Below are positions 54,814 through 63,600 of a stretch of DNA of 64,000 bases, one piece after another. Source of the DNA: Xylophilus sp042867185 (lineage in GTDB: Bacteria > Pseudomonadota > Gammaproteobacteria > Burkholderiales > Burkholderiaceae_C). The notes under the pieces are model-generated. The model was not told where the DNA came from. It was given only the letters and a program-made list of their open reading frames with translations, and ran no database searches. The stretch spans positions 124,001 to 188,000 of the forward strand of contig JBHZQV010000001.1 of assembly GCA_042867185.1 (NCBI GenBank), given 5' to 3'. How positions within the stretch are numbered: the stretch's first letter is position 1; every line of letters begins with the position of its first letter. The position numbers and the translations under genes were made by a program.

Positions 54814-56187
54814 CTACTGGAGCATGAAGGTTTCGTACTCCAGCCGGTTGAGCTGGCGCGAGAGCAGGTACATGCCGGTGCACAGGGTCAGCAGCGTCGA
54901 CAGCGCGAAGCCGTAACCGTAGAGCGCCGCGCCCGCGTTCAGGGTGAAGCCGGTGAAGACGATGTTGAGCAGCACGAACTCGAGGCACAGGAACAGCACG
55001 ATGCGCCGCTGGTCCAGGTAGAAGAACACGTTCAGGATCGCCATCAGCCCCACCTGCAGGCCGGCCCCGATCACCTGTACATGCAGCAGCGGCAGATACA
55101 GCCGCGAGATGCCCAGCACGTCGAGCAGCGACGGCCCGGCGACGAAGGTGACCAGCACCGCCAGCGTCTGGATCTTGCCGATCTCGCCCAGGCCCTGCTG
55201 GATCGAATAGACCATCTCGTCGCGCATCGCCTCGATGTACTCCAGCGAGCCGCCGCTGCGCACCGCGTCGTAGAACTTGTCGTAGTACTCGACGAAGTCG
55301 GTCTCGATCCGGACCAGGAACACCGCCATGCCCGGGATGATCGACAGGTACGCCAGAAACACCGGCAGATCGTAGATGATCGACGCGCGCAACCCGCCGA
55401 TGATGCTCTGCGATGTCGGCGTGAAATACCAGAACATGAACTTGTCGGCCCAGACGCCGAAGTTGTAGAGGAAGCCCACCGCCACCAGCGAGGGGTAGAG
55501 CATCTTGGGCCGCGCGAAGTCGAACGCGATCAGCTGGCCCTTGGGGTTGAACTCCTGCACCACCAGCACCCACATGCCGGCCAGCAGCAGGTAGTTGCCC
55601 AGCACGAAGCCCCCCAGCAGCCCTTCCAGCCCCCACGGCCGCAGCAGCAGCGCGCTGATGACGATCACCGCATAGGCCAGGCCGAACAGCGCCACGATGA
55701 CCTTGTAGCGCTTCATGCCCGAGAGCAGCACCGTCAGCACCCAGACGTTGCACATCAGCGCGAACCCGGCCAGCATCAGCATCCGGTAGACGAGTCCCAG
55801 GTCGGGCAGCAGGAGGAAGAGGGCCAGCGTGCCCAGCACGCCCGAGGCGAGCGTCACCATCAGCAGCAGGCCGTGCAGGTTCGGCAGGATCAGGTCGCGG
55901 CGTTTCTCGAACAGCCGGTCGGACACGAAGCGGGTGAAGGCCAGCTGCACCAGCCCGGTCAGGATCAGGCTGCCCGCCACCAGGTAGGTGACCGAGGTCT
56001 GGAACTGGGTTACCAGCGAGGCGGGCACCACCACGCTGGCGCTGAAGATACCGATCAGAAGAATGCCGACGATCGAGAACACCCACGGCCCCGAGCCGAT
56101 CACACCGGCATACGCATAGGCCTGCACCAGGCTGGTCAGCGTGTCCTTGCGCAGCATGCGCCGCAGCTCGAAACCAATGCCGGCCAT
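54814..56187 (-). CDS. pelG: Pel polysaccharide exporter PelG
   Basis: Polytopic inner-membrane protein of the MOP/Wzx-like flippase group that works with PelD, PelE and PelF in Pel polymerisation and export. The 457-residue protein has about twelve hydrophobic segments and begins MAGIGFELRRMLRKDTL, the conserved PelG start. The length fits the family (about 456). Its ATG overlaps the pelF stop by one base. Confidence 0.94.
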   Translation of the reverse strand: MAGIGFELRRMLRKDTLTSLVQAYAYAGVIGSGPWVFSIVGILLIGIFSASVVVPASLVTQFQTSVTYLVAGSLILTGLVQLAFTRFVSDRLFEKRRDLILPNLHGLLLMVTLASGVLGTLALFLLLPDLGLVYRMLMLAGFALMCNVWVLTVLLSGMKRYKVIVALFGLAYAVIVISALLLRPWGLEGLLGGFVLGNYLLLAGMWVLVVQEFNPKGQLIAFDFARPKMLYPSLVAVGFLYNFGVWADKFMFWYFTPTSQSIIGGLRASIIYDLPVFLAYLSIIPGMAVFLVRIETDFVEYYDKFYDAVRSGGSLEYIEAMRDEMVYSIQQGLGEIGKIQTLAVLVTFVAGPSLLDVLGISRLYLPLLHVQVIGAGLQVGLMAILNVFFYLDQRRIVLFLCLEFVLLNIVFTGFTLNAGAALYGYGFALSTLLTLCTGMYLLSRQLNRLEYETFMLQ

Positions 56188-57719
56188 CAGCGCGCTCCTT
56201 CGGTTTTCTGGAACGCCGTCTCGTAGACCCGGCGGTAGCGGTCGAACATCATCGTGTCGGTGTAGTAGCGTTCGACCCGCGCGATCGCGGCGCGGCTGGC
56301 GGCGTGCCAAGCGTCCGAATCCTTCAGCAGCGAGATCGACGCGTCGGCGAGCCGCTGCGGATCGGCGATCGGCACCACCTTGCCGGAGGCGCCCAGCGCG
56401 CGGTCTTCCTCGTCCAGGCCTTCGATCAGCTGGCGGCACGACCCCACGTCGGTCGACACCGTCGGCACGCCGGCCGCGTAGCCTTCCAGGATCACCAGCG
56501 GCAGCGCCTCGCTGATCGACGACAGGATCACCAGACCGATCCGCGGCATCAGGTCTTCCACCCGCTGGAAGCCCAGGAAGCGGATGTTGTTCTCCAGCCC
56601 CAGGCTGCGCACGAGGTTCGTGCATTCCTGCGCGTAGGACGGGTCTTCCTCGGTGGGCCCGGCGATCCAGCCTTCGGCCCGCGGCAGCTGGTTGACCACC
56701 CGGCGCATCGCGCGGATGAAGGTCTTGATGTCCTTGATCGGCACCACCCGGCCGATCAGGCAGAGCACCTGCGGTATTTCGACCGGCCGCTGGTCGCGCA
56801 GCCGGGCGAAGCGCCCCAGGTTGATGCCGTTCGGGATGTTGAAGGTGCGGGCCGCTTCGGCGCCGTCGGTCACCTGGCGCAGCCGGTTCGTCTCGTACAG
56901 CGCGATGATCGGATCGGCCGCCGAATAGCAGTAGTAGCCGAGCCATTCGAAGAAGCGGATCCACATCTGGCGGAAGTACGACAGCTCGGTCGGGTCGCGC
57001 TGGAAGATGTTGCGGTTGTCGCGGATCCACTCGCTCTTGAACAGGTCGATCTTGCGTTCCTTGGTGTAGATGCCGTGCTCCGACAGGATCAGCGGCAGGC
57101 CCCGCATGTGATGCACCAGGCCGCCCAGGAAGCCGGCGTAGCCGGTGGAGGCGCAGTGCACCATCCGCACCGGCAGCATCTGCTGCGCCACCCGGGCCAG
57201 CGCCCAGAGCGGCTGGTACATGATCCGCACCGTCCAGAAATAATCGACGAAGGACGGGTCGGTGCAGTGGTCGCGGTAGCCCTGGCAGAGGATCTCCCAC
57301 GCCCGCTCGCTGTAGAGGAAATCCTCCAGCGGCAGCTGGCCGCCCGGCTGCATCTGCAGCGTCAGCTCGCGAAACGCGGCCATGGTCTCGGCACTGCGGT
57401 CGCCGGTGCGAAACGAATCGACCAGGGTGTGCACCATGTCGAGCGCGGCCCGGTTGCCCTTGCGCCCGGCCGGCATGCCGCGCGCGCCCAGGTGGTCGTA
57501 GAGGTAGTGCTCCTCGAAATGCACCACGTTGGCGGGCAGCTCGTACTTGAAATTCGAATAGTCCTGTTGGCGGCTGCCGAGGAAGATGATCGCGAAGGTG
57601 TACTCCGGGTACGCGCGGATGATCTGGTTGATCCAGCTCGACACGCCGCCGCTGACATACGGAAAAGTGCCTTCCAGCACCAACGCGATGTCGGCCTGGC
57701 CGGCCTTGGGATGGCTCAT
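56187..57719 (-). CDS. pelF: Pel glycosyltransferase PelF (GT4)
   Basis: Cytoplasmic GT-B glycosyltransferase that uses UDP-GalNAc to polymerise Pel. The 510-residue product has the N-terminal LVLEGTFPYVSGGVSSW block, the GRVVPIKDIKTFI hinge region and the GT4 EX7E motif in SEALPLVILEGYAAG. It matches PelF in length (about 507). It overlaps pelE by four bases and pelG by one. Confidence 0.95.
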   Translation of the reverse strand: MSHPKAGQADIALVLEGTFPYVSGGVSSWINQIIRAYPEYTFAIIFLGSRQQDYSNFKYELPANVVHFEEHYLYDHLGARGMPAGRKGNRAALDMVHTLVDSFRTGDRSAETMAAFRELTLQMQPGGQLPLEDFLYSERAWEILCQGYRDHCTDPSFVDYFWTVRIMYQPLWALARVAQQMLPVRMVHCASTGYAGFLGGLVHHMRGLPLILSEHGIYTKERKIDLFKSEWIRDNRNIFQRDPTELSYFRQMWIRFFEWLGYYCYSAADPIIALYETNRLRQVTDGAEAARTFNIPNGINLGRFARLRDQRPVEIPQVLCLIGRVVPIKDIKTFIRAMRRVVNQLPRAEGWIAGPTEEDPSYAQECTNLVRSLGLENNIRFLGFQRVEDLMPRIGLVILSSISEALPLVILEGYAAGVPTVSTDVGSCRQLIEGLDEEDRALGASGKVVPIADPQRLADASISLLKDSDAWHAASRAAIARVERYYTDTMMFDRYRRVYETAFQKTEGAR

Positions 57720-58729
57720 CGCGGGCCCCAGTAGTCAAGGATCGGCCGCAGGCGGGGCAGCGCGCGCCACTGCGCCAGCTCATGGACGAGTTGCCGCGTC
57801 TGCTCGAAATCGCGGCGCTGGAAGCACAGTTCGGCCTGGTAGGGCAGCACCCGCGTGGCGGGCAGGCCGAGCACCCGGGCCAGCGCATAGGCGGCAGCGG
57901 CCGCCTGCGTCTGGCCCAGCAGGTGCAGCAGCCGGCCGCGCCGCAGATTGAGCTGCGGATGCTCCGGCCGGTGCTGCAGCACCTGTTCGCAGTAGCGCAG
58001 CGATTCCTTGATGGCGTGGTCGCGCAGGTCGCCCTGCACCAGTTCCTGGTAGACCAGTTCCCAGTACAGGTCGGACAGCCGGAAATTGGATTCGGTGGTG
58101 AGCGGGCCGGGCGCATCGCCCTCGGTGTCCTGCGCCTGGCGCAGCGCGTCGAGCTCGCTGTCGATCGTGCGGTTGATGCGCTTCTCCAGTGTGTCGAGCA
58201 TGCCGTAGGCCAGCAGCCGCAGGTCTTCGCTCGGATCGCTCAGCACGGTGCGCAGCAGCGGCGATGCGATGCGGCCGGAGACGCGCTGCAGGGCCACCAT
58301 CGCCCGCATGCGGGTCTGCATCGGCGCCTGGCTGTTGCCCAGGAACGAGCGCAGACCCGATTGCCGAAAACTGCCCTGGGTGCGCTGGTGGCGGTCGAAT
58401 TCGGGCAGGCGCAGGGATTCGAAGGCGTCCTGCGTGGCGGGGCTGCGGTAGATCCGCAGCACGACCACGGCCAGCCCCGCGCCGAAGAAGCCCGCGACCG
58501 GCACGGTGTAGCTGAAGGCGGCCATCAGCGCCAGCACCGGCGTGCGTGGCTTGGCCTGGGCGCCGGAGAGGAGCGGCAGCAAAAACAGCGACAGCATCAC
58601 GCAGGCCAGCGCATGCACCGTCAGGTAGCTGAGCAGGGCGGCGTCGGAGCGGCCTTCCAGCAGGGCCGGTCCGCTCCAGGCGCCCACCTCCAGCAGCAGC
58701 GCCGAGATGCCGAACTTGAGGTTAAGCAT
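57716..58729 (-). CDS. pelE: Pel biosynthesis membrane protein PelE
   Basis: Inner-membrane protein with a cytoplasmic TPR region, part of the PelDEFG synthase. The 337-residue product has hydrophobic segments at about 6-24, 34-57 and 66-90. A helical repeat region follows from about 120, with a YCEQVLQHRPEHPQLNLRRGRLLHLLGQ TPR-like stretch near residue 245. It overlaps pelD by eight bases and pelF by four. Confidence 0.9.
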   Translation of the reverse strand: MLNLKFGISALLLEVGAWSGPALLEGRSDAALLSYLTVHALACVMLSLFLLPLLSGAQAKPRTPVLALMAAFSYTVPVAGFFGAGLAVVVLRIYRSPATQDAFESLRLPEFDRHQRTQGSFRQSGLRSFLGNSQAPMQTRMRAMVALQRVSGRIASPLLRTVLSDPSEDLRLLAYGMLDTLEKRINRTIDSELDALRQAQDTEGDAPGPLTTESNFRLSDLYWELVYQELVQGDLRDHAIKESLRYCEQVLQHRPEHPQLNLRRGRLLHLLGQTQAAAAAYALARVLGLPATRVLPYQAELCFQRRDFEQTRQLVHELAQWRALPRLRPILDYWGPR

Positions 58730-60116
58730 GCGCTATCCCGTAGATCCGCTGCAGCACCGCCAGCGGCTCGCCGTCGAGCGGCACGATGTGCGGGAACACG
58801 CCGGACTCGGCCAGCGGCTGGCTGGTCTTCTGGTCCGACCACAGCTCCAGGCGGTTGATGTAGCCCTCGGCGGTGGCGCTGTCGCCGAGCGGCATCAGCA
58901 TCGCCAGCACATGGCGGTTGGGTCCCTGGATCAGCCAGCCTTCGTCCAGCTCGCGCTTCAGGCGCTGGATCTGGTCGGGCAGGCCGGCGTCGATCGCGCG
59001 CGGCAGAAATTCCAGCGCCACGATCACGCTCGGCACCTGCGCGGTGTCGCGGATGTGCGCCAGGCGCTGCGATTCGAAGGCGAAATTCGCCGGGCATTCG
59101 GGCAACCGCGCCTGTATCGGCTCGGCCAGCGCCTTCATCGCCAGGCCGTCGGTGTAGTAGCCGAGCAGCAGGTTGATCGTCTGCAGGTTCTCGTCCTGCA
59201 GCGAGAAGAAAGGCATGTCGTCTACCACCAGCAGGCCGTAGATCTCGCCGCCCAGGTCGAGCAGCGGGGCCACCGCCAGGTACTGGGTCTGCTGCTGCCC
59301 GGCCAGTACCTGGCTGACATGGCAGAGCTTGCGGGTCTCGGTCGCCTGCTGCACCAGCGGATCGAACGGATCGATCGCCGCGCCGTTGCCCAGGCGTGCG
59401 ATCGGCTCGGGATCGATGTGCGCGTCGTCCGCCGCGTAGAGGCTGGCCGATTCGAGCTGGCAGTATTGCGCGAGCAGCCGCAGCAGCGTCTCGGCGCCTT
59501 GCGCCACGTCCTGGTCGGTGCTGCCCACGCTCTGCAGGGTCGAGAGCGCGTCGCGCATCGACATCGGCCGTCCGATCAGCTCCTGCTCCAGCCGGTCGTG
59601 CGACAGGCGCAGCAGGTAGTACTGGCGCACCAGGTGCTCCAGCCGCTGGTCGAGGTAGACCTGCACGTTCTCCGCGCGGCGGGTGCGCGCCTGCCACAGG
59701 CTGGAGAACTCGCCCACCAGCATGACGAGGATCAGGCCGCCCAGAAAATAGACCTGCGGAAAGGCGTCGTAGCCCCCCGGGTGCAGCCCCAGCCAGCCGA
59801 TCGCCAGCACGCAGGCGGCGCCCAGCCCGGGCAGCGGGCCGTAGCGCAGGGCGACGATGACCGGTGCCAGCCACGACCAGGGGAACGGTGCCATCTCCCA
59901 CAGCGGATCCTGCGGCTCCATCAGCACGCCGAGCGCCAGCGCGACCAGCGGCAACAGCAGCGTCTCGACCAGCATGACCGGGGCGCGCGCGTCCGGGTCG
60001 GCCAGCTTGCCGAGCAGGTTCGACGGCAGCTGGTTGACCTTCTTCGACGTGCCCGCCATCGGCGTCGGTTTGACCGCGCGGCGGCGTGCGGCGGGTGGGG
60101 TCGTCTCGGGAGCCAT
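58722..60116 (-). CDS. pelD: c-di-GMP receptor PelD
   Basis: Inner-membrane c-di-GMP sensor that switches on Pel synthesis. The 464-residue product has about four membrane segments (50-140), a coiled region (150-182), a GAF domain (about 195-325) and a degenerate GGDEF domain (about 345-460). In the last, the active loop is replaced by QGPNR-like sequence. The I-site RxxD is kept as R388-E-L-D391 five residues before it, so c-di-GMP should still bind but not be made. It starts 7 bases after the pelC stop. Confidence 0.93.
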   Translation of the reverse strand: MAPETTPPAARRRAVKPTPMAGTSKKVNQLPSNLLGKLADPDARAPVMLVETLLLPLVALALGVLMEPQDPLWEMAPFPWSWLAPVIVALRYGPLPGLGAACVLAIGWLGLHPGGYDAFPQVYFLGGLILVMLVGEFSSLWQARTRRAENVQVYLDQRLEHLVRQYYLLRLSHDRLEQELIGRPMSMRDALSTLQSVGSTDQDVAQGAETLLRLLAQYCQLESASLYAADDAHIDPEPIARLGNGAAIDPFDPLVQQATETRKLCHVSQVLAGQQQTQYLAVAPLLDLGGEIYGLLVVDDMPFFSLQDENLQTINLLLGYYTDGLAMKALAEPIQARLPECPANFAFESQRLAHIRDTAQVPSVIVALEFLPRAIDAGLPDQIQRLKRELDEGWLIQGPNRHVLAMLMPLGDSATAEGYINRLELWSDQKTSQPLAESGVFPHIVPLDGEPLAVLQRIYGIAHA

Positions 60117-60123
60117 GGCGGGA

Positions 60124-60675
60124 TCAGCGCGCCTGAGCCAGACCTGCGTCGAGAAGGTCGCGGATCAGCTTCTGCGCCACGCCGGAGAGCGATTCGCGGC
60201 TCCAGCCGCTCTTGCCGCCGGTGCCGCTCCAGAGCGTGTCGCCCGAGGCCACGTCGAGGATCTGCAGCGTCACGCCGGCGGCGGGTTCGCCGTCGACACC
60301 GACCTTGTAGCGCCACTCGTCGACCGCGCCGGTCAGGGCGTACTTGGCCTTCTGCTCGCGGGCCCAGGCCAGCACTTCCTCCTGGCGCTTGGCGTCACCC
60401 GCATCGAACAGCGCTTCCTGCTGGGTGCTGCTGGGGTAGCGCTGGATGCGCCCGACGCCGCGGGTTTGCAGCAGCGCCTGCGCGATCGCCTCGGCCCGGT
60501 TGCCCGCGAGCGGGGTCTCGGTATGGTTGGCGAAGGGCAGCACCACCCAGGTGGCGTTGCGCTCCAGCGCGGGCGGCTGGCCGCGGTCGATGGTGGAGCA
60601 GGCGCCGAGCAGCAAGGCGAGGCTGCCGGCCACGAGGGCGTGCCGGCGCTGCGGCAGAAAGCGGGGGTGGGGCAT
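60124..60675 (-). CDS. pelC: Pel outer-membrane lipoprotein PelC
   Basis: Lipoprotein whose oligomeric ring guides Pel towards the PelB channel. The 183-residue precursor has lipobox LGAC (about C26) and a compact alpha/beta domain with WVVLPFANHTETPLAG near residue 43. I chose the ATG at 60675 because GAGAGGA sits about 8 bases upstream; the ATG at 60699 overlaps the pelB stop and would add eight residues. Confidence 0.9.
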   Translation of the reverse strand: MPHPRFLPQRRHALVAGSLALLLGACSTIDRGQPPALERNATWVVLPFANHTETPLAGNRAEAIAQALLQTRGVGRIQRYPSSTQQEALFDAGDAKRQEEVLAWAREQKAKYALTGAVDEWRYKVGVDGEPAAGVTLQILDVASGDTLWSGTGGKSGWSRESLSGVAQKLIRDLLDAGLAQAR

Positions 60676-60698
60676 GGTGGATTCCTCTCGGGGCGACA

Positions 60699-63600
60699 TC
60701 AGAAATGGAGACGGTAGGTGAGCAGCATGCTACGGGTCAGGCCCCGGACCTGCAGGCCCGATTTGCCGACGCCCCAGCTCAGGCCCAGGTGGTCGGCGCC
60801 CAGCACGCTGCCGGCCACGCCCATGCGCAGCTCGTAGCCGGGGCCGAGGACGCTGTGCCAGGTGCGGCTCAGGGTGGCGAAGGGCAGGGCGGCACGGGTG
60901 TACTCCTGCTCGTAGCGCATGTTGGTGGAGACCTGCAGCCCGTAGAAGCTGAAGCTGTCGGGCAGGAAATAGTCCTGGCCCACCGTGTCCGCGCCCGTCG
61001 GCACGATGCGGGTGAAGGCCAGGTCGTTCGGGCCCAGGCCCGCCAGGTCGCGGCGCGAGAAGTCGTGGCGCGACCAGAACGCGCCGAACTCGACCACCGG
61101 CGCCTCCTGCCGATAGCTATGGCTGTAGTTGAGCCGGGTGTGCCGGCCGTTGCCCAGCGCCGCGCCGCTCTGCAGGCTGTAGGCCTCGTCCGAATAGCCC
61201 AGGGTGAACTGGTCCTGGCGGGTGGCCTGGTAGCGCAGCGCGGCGCCGGCGCGGCGCTTCTTGCCGGCGATGCGCAGGGCCAGGCTTTCCTGGCTGGGCA
61301 GGTCGGTGCCCAGGTCCAGCGTCAGCATCAGGCGGTTGTCGATCCGTTGCTGGTGCTCGATCTGCAGCGGGTTGTAGGCGCCCAGGCTCTCGCGCCGGCC
61401 GGCGCGCAGCATCGTGGTGCCGTCGTTGTGGCGCCAGTTGAGCTTCATGTCGAAGGCGCGCTCGTCGGGCGGGTTGACGATCACCAGCGCATCGGTGGCC
61501 CGGCGGCGGATGCTCGCGAACTCCAGGTCCAGCGACAGCCGCGGGTCGATCGCGATGTGCAGCACGGTGTCGACCTCGTCCTCGTCCATGCCGCCCAGGC
61601 GCTGCAGCTTCAGGCCGCCGCCCACCGTGTCGCTGAAGGCCAGCAGGCTTTCGGTGAGCTGCAGGTGCAGGGGTTGGTCGTCGTGCTGGTCCTGCTGCGC
61701 GTCGAAGGCGGCGGTCTGCGCCAGGCGGATGTCGTCCACCGCGCGCGCCGCGTTGACCCGGTCGTAGCGGGGCAGCCGCTCGTCGAAGGCCTGCAGCAAC
61801 TGGCCGGTGGCGGACTTGTCGTCCTCCGCCAGCGCCACGGTGATCTCGGCCCACAGGGGCCGGTTGCTCCGCTGGCCCTGGCTGCGGGCGTACTGGTGCC
61901 GCAGGAAGCCGCGCTCGGCGGTGTATTCGCCGGCGTCCTGCAGCCATCCGATGGCGGTCTCGGCCGCGGCGTTGGAGAAGCCGTCGCGCCCGTCGCGGTC
62001 GACCCGCAGCAGTTCGCGCAGCACTTCCTGTGCCGGGTCGCCCGGGCGCTGGGTGATGACGAGCCGCGCACGGGCGATGCGTCGGGTCTGGTCCAGGCCC
62101 TCCTCGGTCAACCAGCGGGCCCGTGCCTCGGCGGCCGACACGCGGGTGCCGCCTTCCGCCTTGCGGGCGGCCTGCCATTCGCGCGACAGCAGCTCCCGCC
62201 GCAGCCGCCAGGCACGGTCGGTCTGCTGGTTCTGGTCGAGCGCGTCCGCGTAGTTCATCATCCAGAGGAAGTCGCCCTGGTGCGCCTTCAGCTGGGGCGT
62301 CAGGTAGCGGTCGAGCGAGATCTGGGGCAGCGAGAGCGCCTGGTAGGCGGCCGCCAGGGCGTCGTGCACGTTCTCGTCGCGCGCCCAGACCCGCTCCTGG
62401 GTGGCCAGCAGGGTGCGCAGCGACACCGCGTCGTTGCTGTCGATGAACAGCCACAACAGCGCCTGGCGCATGTCGGACGAGTCGGGGCTCTGCCGCAGGC
62501 CGGCCTCGAAGTAGCGGCGCGCCTCGGGCAGGTTGCCGGTGTTCTGGTAGTAGCTGCCGGCCAGCCGCATGAATTCGGGAATCTGCCGGAGCCGGGACGC
62601 GGCGCGGCTGGTGGCTTGCGGGTTCGCGTCCAGGCGCCTGAGCAGCAGTCCGACGTCGTCCCAGCGGTTGCGGCTGGAATAGATGGACAGCGCGTCGACC
62701 AGGTAGCGCGGCTCGTCGAACCGCTCCCAGGCCAGCACCGACACCCGCGCCGCCTCGAGCGGCTGGTCGTTGTTCAGCAGGCGCACCAGCGCGTCGTAGT
62801 CCGAGCTGTCCGTGTCCGTGCCTTCCACCAGGCGGCGATAGGCCTGCACCGCCAGTTCGTTGCGCTGGCGGCTCTCGGCCAGCTGGGCCGTCAGGCGCCA
62901 GTAGTCGTTCTGGTCGGTGCCCACGTTCGGCTGCTGCTGGGCGGTCTCCAGCCAGCGCAGGCCTTCGTCCGGCTGCCCGTGGGTCAGGGCCAGCACGGCG
63001 GCGCGCATCGCCCGGGCCTGGGTGACCTGGGCCTTGTCGGACAGCAGGCGCCGCCAGCTGTCGAGCGCGAGGGCCGGCTGTCCGGCCCGCTCGGCCAGGT
63101 TGGCCAGCAGCTCGACCGCCGGCGGCGTCCTGGCATGGGCCTTCAGGTAGTCGAGCGCGGGCTGCGGCTCGCCGATGCGCTCGTAGGCGTCGACCAGGGC
63201 GCGCATCAGCGCGAAGTCTTCCGGGCGGCTGCGCAACCGGTGGCGCAGGCCCTCGACCAGGGCGCGGTCGTCGAACTGGCCGGGCGCCAGCCGCAGCACC
63301 GATTGCCACGCCTCCTCGCGGTCGGTCTTGCGGGCGAGGTAGAGCCAGTTCTCCAGCGCCGTCGAAGACCGCAGTGTCCAGTCGGATACGCGGGCCAGGC
63401 GCTCTCGCCACACCAGGTCTTGCGGGAGGTTCTGCACCGCCGCGTTGGCCAGCGACCAGGCGTCGTCCAGCTTGCGGTTCTCGACGAAGACTTCGTAGCC
63501 CAGGGTGTAGATCTTGTCGTCGAAAGGCAAGCCCGGCACCGCGCCGGGGCGCGGCGCGGGGCGCGGCGCGGGGCGCGGCGCGGGGGGCGGCGCGGGAGCC

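Noticed and set aside
54730..56226. 498-codon plus-strand frame opposite pelG
   Set aside because: Gln/His/Arg-rich shadow; pelG on the other strand has clear membrane topology and operon context.
63541..63600. Short tandem repeat considered as a CRISPR array
   Set aside because: Units are 12 bp with no spacers and lie in frame inside pelB.
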